The notes below the pieces were generated by a model. The model did not search any database and was not told the DNA's origin. It saw only the letters and a list, made by a program, of their open reading frames with translations. The translations under genes were made by a program, and so were the position numbers. A stretch of 64,000 nt of DNA from assembly GCA_017794825.1 (NCBI GenBank), contig CP051237.1, forward strand, positions 2,232,001 to 2,296,000, in the 5' to 3' direction. Shown here in pieces: positions 1 to 8,312 of the stretch (position 1 is the first letter of the stretch; every line of letters starts with the position of its first letter). This DNA is from Pararhizobium sp. GTDB lineage: Bacteria > Pseudomonadota > Alphaproteobacteria > Rhizobiales > Rhizobiaceae.

Positions 1-2
1 AG

Positions 3-83
3 GACTGGGAGGACATGGACAAGCAGGCTGTCGCCCAGCGGCTCGCCATGAAAATCGCAACCGCTGTGGACGCGTCGCGATGA
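3..83 (+). CDS. C-terminal end of an unidentified protein (partial)
   Basis: An open frame enters from the left edge and ends at TGA 81–83. The 26 visible residues (DWEDMDKQ... to ...AVDASR) look like a normal helical C-terminus with codon use like the neighbouring genes. It lies about 108 bp upstream of the pirin gene in the same direction. The fragment is too short to name a family, and the frame could be coincidental. Confidence 0.4.
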   Translation, partial: DWEDMDKQAVAQRLAMKIATAVDASR

Positions 84-191
84 AACGATCCTGGCTGACC
101 GTTTACCCTGAGTAAACAGTCCGTTCTTTGTCCGCCTCGCACAAGAAAGCCGCATCGTTGTTATATTGGCCGCAACAAAGGAGACAGGCTC

Positions 192-1094
192 ATGTCAATC
201 CGTCCGGTCAAGCAGACCCTTTCCGCCCAGAAGACGATGGAAGGCGCAGGCGTCGAACTCTACCGCGCCTTCGGCTTCAAGGACCCGCACATGGCGGACC
301 CGTTTTTGCTGTTCGATGATTTCCGCAACGACAGTCCTGAAAAATACATATCGGGCTTTCCCTGGCACCCGCATCGCGGGATCGAGACGATCACCTACGT
401 GCTGGCCGGAACCGTCGACCATGGCGACAGCCTTGGCAACAGGGGCTCGCTTGGCGCAGGCGACGTGCAATGGATGACCGCCGGCAGCGGCATCATGCAC
501 CAGGAGATGCCGAAGGGCGACGCAAAGGGCCAGATGCACGGCTTCCAGCTCTGGGCGAACCTCCCCTCCTCGCTGAAGATGACGGAGCCGCGCTACCAGG
601 ATATCGGCGCATCCGATATTCCCGAGGTAATCGACGATGACGGCACGGTCGTGCGCGTCGTCTGCGGTTCTTTCTGGGGCAAGTCGGGGCCTGTCGACGG
701 CATCGCCGCCGACCCGGTCTATCTCGACGTGTCGATTCCGCCCAACAAGCGCAAGACGCTGCCGGTGGACACCTACGCCTCCGCCTTCGCCTATATCTTC
801 GCAGGCTCCGGCACGTTCGCCTCAGCCTCGAAGCCGTTCGGCGTCTTGACCGAAAAGGAAATCGACGGCGAGGAAATATTCCTGCGCGACCAGACCGGCA
901 ACCGCACGCTGGTGCTGTTCGACACCGGCGACGAGGTTACGGTCCAGGCCGGAGAGGAAGGCGCCCGCTTTCTGCTCGTTTCGGGCAAGCCGATCCGCGA
1001 GCCCGTCGCCTGGCATGGCCCGATCGTTATGAACACGCGCGACGAACTGATCCAGGCCGTGCGCGAATTGCAGGCAGGCTCATTTATCAAGTAA
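192..1094 (+). CDS. Pirin family protein
   Basis: A 300-residue bicupin of the pirin family, the usual length. The N-terminal cupin carries the pirin metal-binding set: H59 and H61 in HPHRGIETITYV, then H103 and E105 in GSGIMHQE. These match the Fe ligands of human pirin. Some bacterial pirins have quercetinase activity and others act as redox-sensitive regulators; the sequence does not separate these roles. The ATG at 192 follows an AAAGGAGACA ribosome-binding site at about 177–186. A hairpin follows the stop, and the next gene is convergent, so this appears to be a single-gene unit or the end of an operon entering from the left. Confidence 0.93.
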   Translation: MSIRPVKQTLSAQKTMEGAGVELYRAFGFKDPHMADPFLLFDDFRNDSPEKYISGFPWHPHRGIETITYVLAGTVDHGDSLGNRGSLGAGDVQWMTAGSGIMHQEMPKGDAKGQMHGFQLWANLPSSLKMTEPRYQDIGASDIPEVIDDDGTVVRVVCGSFWGKSGPVDGIAADPVYLDVSIPPNKRKTLPVDTYASAFAYIFAGSGTFASASKPFGVLTEKEIDGEEIFLRDQTGNRTLVLFDTGDEVTVQAGEEGARFLLVSGKPIREPVAWHGPIVMNTRDELIQAVRELQAGSFIK

Positions 1095-1101
1095 AGCGAT
1101 A

Positions 1102-1131
1102 AGCCCTCGTCCGTGAATACGGGCGAGGGCT
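1102..1131. terminator. Hairpin between convergent pirin and DUF2855 genes
   Basis: The arms at 1102–1112 and 1121–1131 form an 11 bp stem (one G-T pair) around an 8-nt loop. It sits between two convergent stop codons, so it could end transcription from both sides. There is no clear T-run on either strand, so intrinsic termination is uncertain. Confidence 0.55.
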
Positions 1132-1132
1132 A

Positions 1133-2206
1133 TCAAAGCTCGACAATAATACCGGTGTCGGGCGCTACATTCCCTGCGCGCAGTTCGTCGAAGACTGGAA
1201 CAGCGGCAGAAAGACCTTCCAGTTTTTCAAGGTTCAGCCACTCACGGCTTTGAACAGCCGCGCGCTCCCAGACTGCATTTGTCCGGCTCTCGAATTCGCC
1301 CGGTCCCAATTCGCCGGCGCGCTTCCTGATGTGTCCCGGCGCAAAGAACATGGAGCTGCGCTCGCGGATGAAATCCGGGCCCATCCGGTTGTCGTCCCAA
1401 TGCGACAGGCCGACATTGGAGCAGAAACGCATGTTGTCGCCGAGACGCCGGTGCAGCGCCGAAAGCACCGGGCCCGATCCGGACATGTCGACGATCACCG
1501 ACGGCGCATCCGGAACCGAGTCGATCTGATCATAGTCGAGCACTGTGTCGTAGAGACCGAGGCTTTCGACGAAAGCCCGGTTGCGCGGCGACGTCAGACC
1601 AAGCGCCGGCAGGCCGCTTTCATCTTCCTTGACGGCGTGGGCGAGCCCGATCGCTGTCTTTCCCGAGGCGCTGACGATGATCAGCCGCTCGGCGCCGAAC
1701 CAGCCATTGTCGACGAGAAAGTCGTGCAGGCAGAAGGAGGTCGCGTAGAGCGGGTGCAGCAGCATGCGTTCATTGTCTAGTTCGCGGCTCGTGGCGGCAG
1801 GAATGCGGGCGTAGGAATTGTAGACGGGCGGCAGATCGGCGCGGTGCGCGACGCCGTTGATCATGCGGCTGTCCGAGACGCGGGTCGGCCGCATGACGAG
1901 TTCTTCGGCCATCGGGAAATAACCGTAGATCCTGTCGCCGACTGAAACGTCCGGCGCATTGGACTCGACAATCTCTGCAAAACCCCAGACCGGGATGACG
2001 CCCCAGCCGCCATCGGCGTTGTCCGCCGCCTCGAAGAACTTCCAGTAGCCGATCTTTTCGCCGACGACGCCATAGGTGACGTTGTTGGCCGTCAGCGCGA
2101 ACCGTTCGACGCGGACGCGAATTTCGCCGTCTGCGAGGGGCCGCGCCGCGGCCTCAACAAGCCGGTGCTTCGACAAATCATCCTTGCGGACCTGAAACTG
2201 CAGCAT
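1133..2206 (-). CDS. DUF2855 family protein
   Basis: A 357-residue protein of the DUF2855 family, cytoplasmic and of unknown function. The fold resembles a quinone-oxidoreductase/MDR enzyme: an N-terminal GroES-like part (the ALTANNVTYGVVGE segment) and a Rossmann-like middle (IIVSASGKTAIGLA). I chose the ATG at 2206 because GAGGAGG lies 7–13 bases upstream; the frame stays open five codons further, to 2221. It is convergent with the pirin gene and followed upstream by prfC on the same strand, 28 bp away. No substrate can be inferred. Confidence 0.85.
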   Translation of the reverse strand: MLQFQVRKDDLSKHRLVEAAARPLADGEIRVRVERFALTANNVTYGVVGEKIGYWKFFEAADNADGGWGVIPVWGFAEIVESNAPDVSVGDRIYGYFPMAEELVMRPTRVSDSRMINGVAHRADLPPVYNSYARIPAATSRELDNERMLLHPLYATSFCLHDFLVDNGWFGAERLIIVSASGKTAIGLAHAVKEDESGLPALGLTSPRNRAFVESLGLYDTVLDYDQIDSVPDAPSVIVDMSGSGPVLSALHRRLGDNMRFCSNVGLSHWDDNRMGPDFIRERSSMFFAPGHIRKRAGELGPGEFESRTNAVWERAAVQSREWLNLEKLEGLSAAVPVFDELRAGNVAPDTGIIVEL

Positions 2207-2233
2207 GATCGCCCTCCTCACTGGCGTTGCGGA

Positions 2234-3823
2234 TTACGCCGCCTTGACGGCGTGATACTCCTTCACATGCACGAATTTTATGTCGGGCCACCGCTCGCCC
2301 TCGTAATTCAGCGAGAAACCGTCGGAAGCAAGAAACACCGGGTCGCCGTCGAGATCGCGGGCGATGTCGCCGCGTTTGGCGTTGATGAACTTTTCCAGAT
2401 CGGCGCGGCGATCGGCGGAAATCCAGCGGCAGACATTGAACCGCGCCGCCTCAAACGAGACCGGCAGGCCGTACTCGCTCTTCAACCGTTCCTTCAGCAC
2501 GTCAAGCTGCAACGCGCCGATGACGCCGACGATAGCGGGCGAGCCGTCTTCCGGGGAAAACAACTGCACGACGCCTTCCTCCGCCATCTGCTGCAGGGCT
2601 TCCTTCAGTTTCTTGGCCTTCATCGCGTCTTCCAGACGCACGCGGCGCAGGATCTCCGGCGCAAAGTTCGGCACGCCCTGGAACACGATGTTCTCGCCCT
2701 CCGTCAGCGTATCCCCGATACGCAGCGTGCCGTGATTGGGAATTCCGACCACGTCGCCGGCATAGGCGTCGTCCGCCAGTTGTCGCTGATGCGCGAAGAA
2801 GAACTGCGGCGCCGACAGGCCGAGCGATTTGCCGGTGCGCGACAGGCGCGCCTTCATGCCGCGCTTGAGCTTGCCGGAACACACACGCACGAAGGCGATG
2901 CGGTCGCGGTGGTTCGGGTCCATGTTCGCCTGGATCTTGAAGACGAAGGCCGTCATGTCGCTGTCGGTGGCCTTGACCAGCCGCGTATCGGCCTGCTGGG
3001 CGCGGGGCGGCGGCGCATAGGCGCCGAGCGCATTGATCAGGTCGCGCACCCCGTAATTGCGCAGCGCCGAGCCGAAGAAGACCGGCGTCAGATGACCTTC
3101 CAGAAACGCTTCGATGTCGAAGGGCTTGCAGGCTTCGCGCGCGAGATTGACCTCCTCGACGAAGGCCTGGCGATCGTTTTCCGGCAAAAGGCCGGCAGCG
3201 CTGTCCGACTCCGGCCCGTTGACCGGGGTTCTCCTGTCTTCGGAATCCAGACGGCGCACGGCGTTGTCGGCCAGATGATAGGTGCCTGAAAAGGTGCGCC
3301 CCTGTCCGATCGGCCAGGTGACGGGCGCGGTGTCGAGCGCCAGCTTGTCCTCGATCTCGTCGAGAATCTCGAAGGGATCGCGCGCCTCGCGGTCCATCTT
3401 GTTGACGAAGGTGACGATCGGAATGTCGCGCAGCCGGCAGACCTCGAACAGCTTCAGCGTGCGAGGCTCGATGCCCTTGGCGGCGTCGATAACCATGATC
3501 GCCGCGTCGACCGCGGTCAGGGTCCGGTAGGTGTCGTCGGCGAAATCCTCGTGGCCGGGCGTGTCGAGAAGATTGTAGACGTGGTCGCCATATTCGAACG
3601 TCATCACGGAGGTGACGACGGAAATGCCGCGTTCGCGTTCGATCTTCATCCAGTCGGAGCGCGAATGCATGCGGTCCTTCTTGGCCTTCACCTCGCCGGC
3701 GAGCTGGATCGCGCCGCCAAAGAGCAGAAGCTTCTCGGTGAGCGTCGTCTTGCCCGCATCCGGGTGAGAAATGATCGCAAAGGTTCGGCGGCGGGCCACC
3801 GCCTGTTCCAGAGTTTCGGCCAT
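2234..3823 (-). CDS. prfC: Peptide chain release factor 3
   Basis: A translational GTPase that removes RF1/RF2 from the ribosome after termination. With the start at 3823 it has 529 residues, the same as E. coli RF3, and its N-terminus aligns from MAETLEQAVARRRTFAIIS. The G1 loop SHPDAGKTT is at residues 19–27, followed by the switch I region (RGISVVTSVM), G3 DTPGHEDF and G4 NKMD; RF3-specific domains follow. The frame is open upstream to 3964, but the extra residues have no family match. It is divergent from dut with a 124 bp gap that must hold both promoters. The Shine-Dalgarno is weak (AGGA, about 13 bases upstream). Confidence 0.96.
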   Translation of the reverse strand: MAETLEQAVARRRTFAIISHPDAGKTTLTEKLLLFGGAIQLAGEVKAKKDRMHSRSDWMKIERERGISVVTSVMTFEYGDHVYNLLDTPGHEDFADDTYRTLTAVDAAIMVIDAAKGIEPRTLKLFEVCRLRDIPIVTFVNKMDREARDPFEILDEIEDKLALDTAPVTWPIGQGRTFSGTYHLADNAVRRLDSEDRRTPVNGPESDSAAGLLPENDRQAFVEEVNLAREACKPFDIEAFLEGHLTPVFFGSALRNYGVRDLINALGAYAPPPRAQQADTRLVKATDSDMTAFVFKIQANMDPNHRDRIAFVRVCSGKLKRGMKARLSRTGKSLGLSAPQFFFAHQRQLADDAYAGDVVGIPNHGTLRIGDTLTEGENIVFQGVPNFAPEILRRVRLEDAMKAKKLKEALQQMAEEGVVQLFSPEDGSPAIVGVIGALQLDVLKERLKSEYGLPVSFEAARFNVCRWISADRRADLEKFINAKRGDIARDLDGDPVFLASDGFSLNYEGERWPDIKFVHVKEYHAVKAA

Positions 3824-3947
3824 CGAGACAAAAGAATCCTGTTGAATTGCGCGTCTTCTAGCGCTCAGCGCCGCCACTTGCAATTGACCTCGCGCACGGC
3901 AGGCAAGACAAGGGTCGGCGACCGGACTGAAGATAGGGATTTGACTG

Positions 3948-4409
3948 ATGACTTCCAACCTCACGCTCGGACTGGTGCGCCTGCCGCATGGCGAGGGCCT
4001 CGCCCTGCCTGCCTACGAGACGGCGGGCGCGGCCGGCATGGACCTGCGCGCCGCCGTGCCTGAAAGCGAGCCGATGACGATCGCGCCCGGCGCGCGGGCG
4101 TTGGCGCCGACCGGCTTTGTCTTCGAGATCCCCGCCGGCTACGAGGGCCAGGTGCGCCCACGCTCCGGCCTTGCGCTGAAACACGGCGTCACCTGCCTCA
4201 ACACGCCCGGCACCATCGACAGCGACTATCGCGGCGAGGTGAAGGTGCTGCTCGTCAATCTGGGGTCCGAAGATTTCGTCATAGAGCGCGGCATGCGCAT
4301 CGCCCAGATGATCGTGGCGCCGGTCGCGCAGATGGCGATCGAGGAGCGCGAGGTCGCCGGCAACACAGCGCGTGGCGCCGGGGGATTCGGCTCGACGGGA
4401 AGGGGTTAG
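3948..4409 (+). CDS. dut: dUTP diphosphatase
   Basis: Hydrolyses dUTP to dUMP and PPi, keeping uracil out of DNA and feeding dTMP synthesis. At 153 residues it is the normal trimeric dUTPase length. All five motifs are present: [34 protein letters not shown] and the C-terminal GAGGFGSTG that closes over the active site. Its stop lies 3 bp from the stop of the convergent hydrolase/cyclase gene, with no room for an independent terminator. Confidence 0.97.
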   Translation: MTSNLTLGLVRLPHGEGLALPAYETAGAAGMDLRAAVPESEPMTIAPGARALAPTGFVFEIPAGYEGQVRPRSGLALKHGVTCLNTPGTIDSDYRGEVKVLLVNLGSEDFVIERGMRIAQMIVAPVAQMAIEEREVAGNTARGAGGFGSTGRG

Positions 4410-4412
4410 ACA

Positions 4413-5777
4413 CTATTCTGCCACGATATAGATCCGCCAGGTTCCCTCCACTCCCTTGAGCTTGTGCTCGCCGAGGTCCCTCATTTCGAGCGGGGAGCCC
4501 AGCAGAAGATCGTGGACGGTCTGCGATATGGCGACCTGCCCTTCCTGCGCATAAGCCTGAACGCGGGCCGCTATATTGACCGCAATACCGTTGAGGTCGC
4601 CATCGTCCTGAATCTCGATCTGGCCTATGTGAAGCCCGGCCCGGATCGGTATTCCCGAAGCCGCAAGCTCGCGCGACAGGCCAAGCGCCGCCTGTACTGC
4701 GGGTTCAGGACCGGAAAACCATGCGAGTGTCCCATCTCCTGTACTTTTCACGAAAGTTCCATCATGTGCCGCAACCCGGAGCCGACAGATGGAGTCATGC
4801 AATTCCTTCACCTTGCGCCACTCGTCGTCTCCATGCTCGCTGGCGCGCCGCGTCGATTCGACCATGTCGGTGAACATAACGCAGCCGATCTGCTTTCTTG
4901 CGCCGGATCCAGGCCGGCTTCCAATCAGGAATTCGATGATATCGTTATGCGCCTCGCGCCAGTTCGGCGCAAATCCCCAGACATGATCGGGATTGTTCCA
5001 CTCGATAAGTCTTGCTCCCGGAATGAGAGAGGCATAAGCGCGTCCTACCGATACGGGTACCACCCGGTCGTCCAAACTGTGGCATATGAGTGTGGGAACG
5101 CTGATCTTTTTGAGCAGCGGATAGAAATCGAACCGCTCCATGCTGCGGAACATCGCAAGCAGCGACCCGGAACTGCACGACTGGCGCTCGAACCGCGCCC
5201 ACCAGCGCCGAACGCGATCATCGCCTGCGACCGAGGGAGCAAACAGGTCCAGCCAGACCGACTCCGGCCGGCCCCAGCTCCGAACGAGCGCCAGTATTAT
5301 TTCCCTGTCGCCGTCGGCATGCCGCGCAGGATGCGTGGCATCGGCAAATCCAGCGACAATCTCCGGCGGCACATTGGTCGCGGGTGCGCCGAGCATACAC
5401 AGGCTTCTGACCCGTGACGGATGCAGGGCCGCGAGTGCGGCGGCAATGATCCCGCCCTCGCTGTGACCGACGAAATGGGCGGACCCGATGCCCTCGGCAT
5501 CCATCACGGCCAGCACGTCGGCGACATATTCATCCAGACTTGAGGGCTCGGTGACACGGTCGGACAGGCCAACGCCCCGTTTGTCCATCATGATCACCTG
5601 ATGGTGCTGACCGGCCCAATCGAGGACGCGCCGCCATTCGGGAATCTCCCACATGAGTTCGATATTGCTGACCAGCGGCGGCGTGAAGATAACGAGATGG
5701 TCCCCTTGCCCCCACCGCGTATAGCCGATGGAGACATTGCGCGATCTGACGAACTGGAACTGCGGCAGCGCCTTCAC
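4413..5777 (-). CDS. Alpha/beta-hydrolase fused to class III adenylate/guanylate cyclase
   Basis: A 454-residue two-domain protein with no signal peptide. Residues about 10–290 are an alpha/beta hydrolase with nucleophile elbow GHSEGG (S106), an acid in HSLDDRVVP (D236/D237) and catalytic His in NPDHVWG (H265), so the triad looks intact. Residues about 295–454 are a class III nucleotidyl cyclase: metal-binding D304 in FTDMVEST and D348 in STGDG, with transition-state N401 and R405 in VNIAARV. Fusions of this type occur in rhizobia and mycobacteria. The natural ligand is unknown; by inference the hydrolase-like domain senses or processes a small ester that gates cAMP synthesis. It lies 87 bp downstream of the GFA gene on the same strand and may be co-transcribed. 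Confidence 0.9.
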   Translation of the reverse strand: MKALPQFQFVRSRNVSIGYTRWGQGDHLVIFTPPLVSNIELMWEIPEWRRVLDWAGQHHQVIMMDKRGVGLSDRVTEPSSLDEYVADVLAVMDAEGIGSAHFVGHSEGGIIAAALAALHPSRVRSLCMLGAPATNVPPEIVAGFADATHPARHADGDREIILALVRSWGRPESVWLDLFAPSVAGDDRVRRWWARFERQSCSSGSLLAMFRSMERFDFYPLLKKISVPTLICHSLDDRVVPVSVGRAYASLIPGARLIEWNNPDHVWGFAPNWREAHNDIIEFLIGSRPGSGARKQIGCVMFTDMVESTRRASEHGDDEWRKVKELHDSICRLRVAAHDGTFVKSTGDGTLAWFSGPEPAVQAALGLSRELAASGIPIRAGLHIGQIEIQDDGDLNGIAVNIAARVQAYAQEGQVAISQTVHDLLLGSPLEMRDLGEHKLKGVEGTWRIYIVAE

Positions 5778-5864
5778 GACAGGCCTCCCGTGATACCGGA
5801 TGGCGCATCTTGCCAGAAGTGCGATTCCCGATCCAGCGCCGAGTGAACCGTCCTGCGAGACGGA

Positions 5865-6341
5865 TCAATTCTCGCTCAGGAGACCATGCCGTTTGCGCCA
5901 ATCCTCGAGTGATTCCGGCGGATAGCCTTCTCTCTGGCCGTCGTTCGGTCCAGCCTCGACGCAGACCCATTTGGCCTTGGAATCGAGCATGATGTGTTCG
6001 CTTTCCGGCCCTTGCGGCAACGGGGTGTCGATGGCGCTGGCGAACGGATGGACGAGATCCGGCCAGGACGGATCGAACACCCAGAGCGCCGAACCGCATT
6101 TCGAGCAGAAGCGCCGCTCGCCACTGCTCGCCGCACCGTCGAGCACCGCATGGAACATCGAGATGTTTTCCTCGCCCTCTATCTCGAGCGTATCGGCCCT
6201 GGCGCCGAGATTGATCGCATATCCGCCGCCGCCGGCGGTCTTGCGGCAGATCGAGCAATAGCAGCGCATGTACGGCACAGGCGCATAGGCCTTGACCCGG
6301 AATTGCACGGCGCCGCAGTAACAGGATCCCTCGAGCTGCAT
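5865..6341 (-). CDS. GFA family zinc protein (glutathione-dependent formaldehyde-activating-like)
   Basis: A 158-residue member of the GFA/CENP-V family (Mss4-like fold). The cysteine pattern is visible: C7 and C9 (SCYCG), C27, C29 and C32 (CYCSIC), then C79 and C82 (CSKC), enough for the two zinc sites of the family. The prototype was proposed to speed formation of S-hydroxymethylglutathione from formaldehyde, but most homologues are untested. The gene starts a minus-strand pair with the hydrolase/cyclase gene. Confidence 0.88.
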   Translation of the reverse strand: MQLEGSCYCGAVQFRVKAYAPVPYMRCYCSICRKTAGGGGYAINLGARADTLEIEGEENISMFHAVLDGAASSGERRFCSKCGSALWVFDPSWPDLVHPFASAIDTPLPQGPESEHIMLDSKAKWVCVEAGPNDGQREGYPPESLEDWRKRHGLLSEN

Positions 6342-6473
6342 GGCTGTCTCCTCTGATACGTCCGGTCTATACGAAGTAAACAGCAGCCTTCTTGCGCATT
6401 CAACCGCATTGGCGTAAACGGCGTTCGTCCAGTTACGGAGTTTTTATGCGCGGACGCAAAGAGTCCCGGTAAA

Positions 6474-6497
6474 GCCCGGTCAGTGGAATGACCGGGC
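6474..6497. repeat. Perfect 9 bp inverted repeat in a divergent intergenic region
   Basis: GCCCGGTCA at 6474–6482 and TGACCGGGC at 6489–6497 form a perfect hairpin with a 6-nt loop, midway between the divergent GFA and YjhX-like genes (231 bp gap). It could be an operator or a terminator for an unseen short transcript. No T-run follows on the plus strand and only TTTACC on the minus strand. Confidence 0.6.
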
Positions 6498-6572
6498 AGG
6501 TTTGCGAACGCTGCCGCAGGCGAATGGCCCGCGGCGGGCGAACTGCAACGTGCAAGAATTTCGGACACTTCA

Positions 6573-6830
6573 ATGGATATCTCCAGACAGGAGCAGCGGG
6601 TGTTACACCTGCTCGCCCAGGGCGGCCGCATCGCCGTGGAAAAGGACGACCGCGGCCATATCGTCGAAGCCCGATGCATGACCCGGGAGGGCTGGATGTT
6701 TTCCGGCTGCTCGCTTTCGCTCTTCAGGAAACTGAAGCGACGGCGCACCATCGCCTCGAAGGATGGCGGGCCTTACCGGATCACCGAACTCGGGCTTTCC
6801 CGCGTCCGGTCCCAGCCGGACAATCGGTAG
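6573..6830 (+). CDS. YjhX family toxin homologue
   Basis: At 85 residues it is the same length as E. coli YjhX and clearly related along its whole length: it starts MDISRQEQRVLHLLAQGG, contains ECY/ARC-MTREG and ends LSRVRSQPDNR, matching the RAQPDNR end of YjhX. E. coli YjhX is described as a toxin paired with the acetyltransferase YjhQ. No yjhQ-like gene is adjacent here, so it is an orphan and the toxin role is open. The fold looks like a small winged helix. No good Shine-Dalgarno precedes the ATG. The upstream gap carries a perfect 9 bp hairpin. Confidence 0.85.
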   Translation: MDISRQEQRVLHLLAQGGRIAVEKDDRGHIVEARCMTREGWMFSGCSLSLFRKLKRRRTIASKDGGPYRITELGLSRVRSQPDNR

Positions 6831-6865
6831 ACTACATGTCCCGCTGGCTCACGAAGTCGGCGGGA

Positions 6866-7579
6866 CTAATCTCCCCCTCCGCATCCGCCACCGCATCCCG
6901 CATCGCCATCGCCACCGTCTGCCCAATCGCCGCCGGAATCGCCGAAGCCGTCGGCGCTTCCATCATAGACCGAACTGGCGAAATCGCCGCCACACTGAAC
7001 TCCCGCCGCGCCTCTTTTCCGCAATGGCTTGCAATCCGGATGGTATATGAATCCGTGCTCGACATTCAGCTTTTGGTCGAGAGCAAAGAGCAACGGAAGC
7101 ATCGCAGGTTTCACCGGATCAATATTGGTTTCCCTGCAACACTGCCACCAGACCCGGCGCAAACCCTCGTTGCTTCGTTTCTGCTCCGGCGCAAGGACAG
7201 CAGCGGGTGTGTGGTGGAGAAACCGGCCGAAGGCCTTCTTGCAAAACTCATCATAGGATCGGGTGTAGAGTATGAATTCGTGCCACAGGTCGTCCGCCGC
7301 CTGCGATGGCATTGCTACATATTGCCGACCGCTTCTGAGATAGGCGCGGAAAAACTGCTTCAGGCCTTTTGAGACAAGGACTTTGTCACTAGGCGTAAAT
7401 GCGGGATGTCGCACCGACATTTTTTCGATCAGCCCCGCCGGCCACTCATAGGCGTCGATGAAAGCGATTCTTCTTCTTAGTGTAGTGCGAAAGTAGAAGC
7501 GGTAAGCAGCCGACAACAACGAATATATCACCACCACAAGGCTAATCGCGATAAGCAATCCACCGATATATACGGACAA
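6866..7579 (-). CDS. Membrane-anchored protein with a glycine-rich C-terminal tail
   Basis: 237 residues. A single transmembrane helix (about residues 3–28, YIGGLLIAISLVVVIYSLLS) is followed by a globular region with ADDLWHEFILYTRSYDEFC and FGRFLHH. That pattern recalls the glycine-rich-domain-protein-like family (PF07173, DUF1399). The last 40 or so residues are low complexity, ending GCGGGCGGGD. Similar Gly/Cys-rich ends occur in the TIGR04222 membrane-protein family, whose function is unknown. It is convergent with the yjhX-like gene and lies downstream of the RusA/HEPN pair on the same strand, with 73 bp between; it may be part of that unit. Confidence 0.7.
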   Translation of the reverse strand: MSVYIGGLLIAISLVVVIYSLLSAAYRFYFRTTLRRRIAFIDAYEWPAGLIEKMSVRHPAFTPSDKVLVSKGLKQFFRAYLRSGRQYVAMPSQAADDLWHEFILYTRSYDEFCKKAFGRFLHHTPAAVLAPEQKRSNEGLRRVWWQCCRETNIDPVKPAMLPLLFALDQKLNVEHGFIYHPDCKPLRKRGAAGVQCGGDFASSVYDGSADGFGDSGGDWADGGDGDAGCGGGCGGGD

Positions 7580-7652
7580 AACAGAACCCCATTTCGTATT
7601 CTGTCAAAATCAGCAGCTTAGCGAGTACCGGTTACTGCGCCAAACCAGAGTT

Positions 7653-8312
7653 TCAGTGGTTTGACTGGACGAGTTCCTGTCGTTCAAGATCGACAATCAG
7701 CCGCTCTGCAATAGCAACCAGATCGTAAAGCTTTTCCCCGACAGGCGTTATCTCAAGGTCCCCGTGCGCCAAGCGATTCCGCCACTTAACGGCTTCACGC
7801 AATTGCCGGGCTTCACCCGGCGTGACAAACCCTTCTCCAGCCAGCAGTTCGACCACACTGCCCGGCGTTAATGGATGTTTTGTTTGATCCGGTTGCAGGC
7901 GGCGACTCAGCGCTTCGAGCGTCGCCCAAAGAAGCAACAGACTTCCACGTTGTTCCAAAGGTAACAATTTGCGGATATCAGCAAGCTGTTCTTTCAGCCG
8001 GACGGTCGTCACCGCAGGAAGCTGTTCCGGTTCACTGCCCGCATAAAGAACCTCCAGGCGCCAATCCTGGTGATTGGAAAGGGTTTCGTTCAATAACCGG
8101 ATCTTGCGCTCGACGTTTGGTTGCCCCTTTCGAACAACCTCTACGACGATCTTGGGTGTGCGGCCCAGCAGTATGGCGTCGGGTTCGAACCGCTTGAGAA
8201 ACTTGGGCAGATATGAGCCTGACGGTTCGCGTATGACCCTGTAACCCTGTGCCACCCATGAGGGTTCATGGCTGTCCAGGACCGCATGATTTGTATGCTG
8301 GCGTTCGGTCAC
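7653..8312 (-). CDS. Nuclease-like domain fused to HEPN domain, coupled to RusA
   Basis: 219 residues. The N-terminal half has a PD-(D/E)xK-like pattern: P44-D45 in EPDAILLG, then strand KIVVEVVRKG with E58. The Lys expected two residues after the Glu is Val60; K62 could substitute. The arrangement resembles the REase-AHJR-like family (recognition only). The C-terminal half (about 115–215) is helical with RNRLAHGD, giving the HEPN motif R178-N-x3-H183 typical of HEPN ribonucleases and nucleotidyltransferase partners. It starts with GTG at 8312, overlapping the rusA stop as GTGA, so translation of the two is coupled. I infer a nucleic-acid-cutting or sensing role; no defence family name can be assigned. 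Confidence 0.6.
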   Translation of the reverse strand: MTERQHTNHAVLDSHEPSWVAQGYRVIREPSGSYLPKFLKRFEPDAILLGRTPKIVVEVVRKGQPNVERKIRLLNETLSNHQDWRLEVLYAGSEPEQLPAVTTVRLKEQLADIRKLLPLEQRGSLLLLWATLEALSRRLQPDQTKHPLTPGSVVELLAGEGFVTPGEARQLREAVKWRNRLAHGDLEITPVGEKLYDLVAIAERLIVDLERQELVQSNH

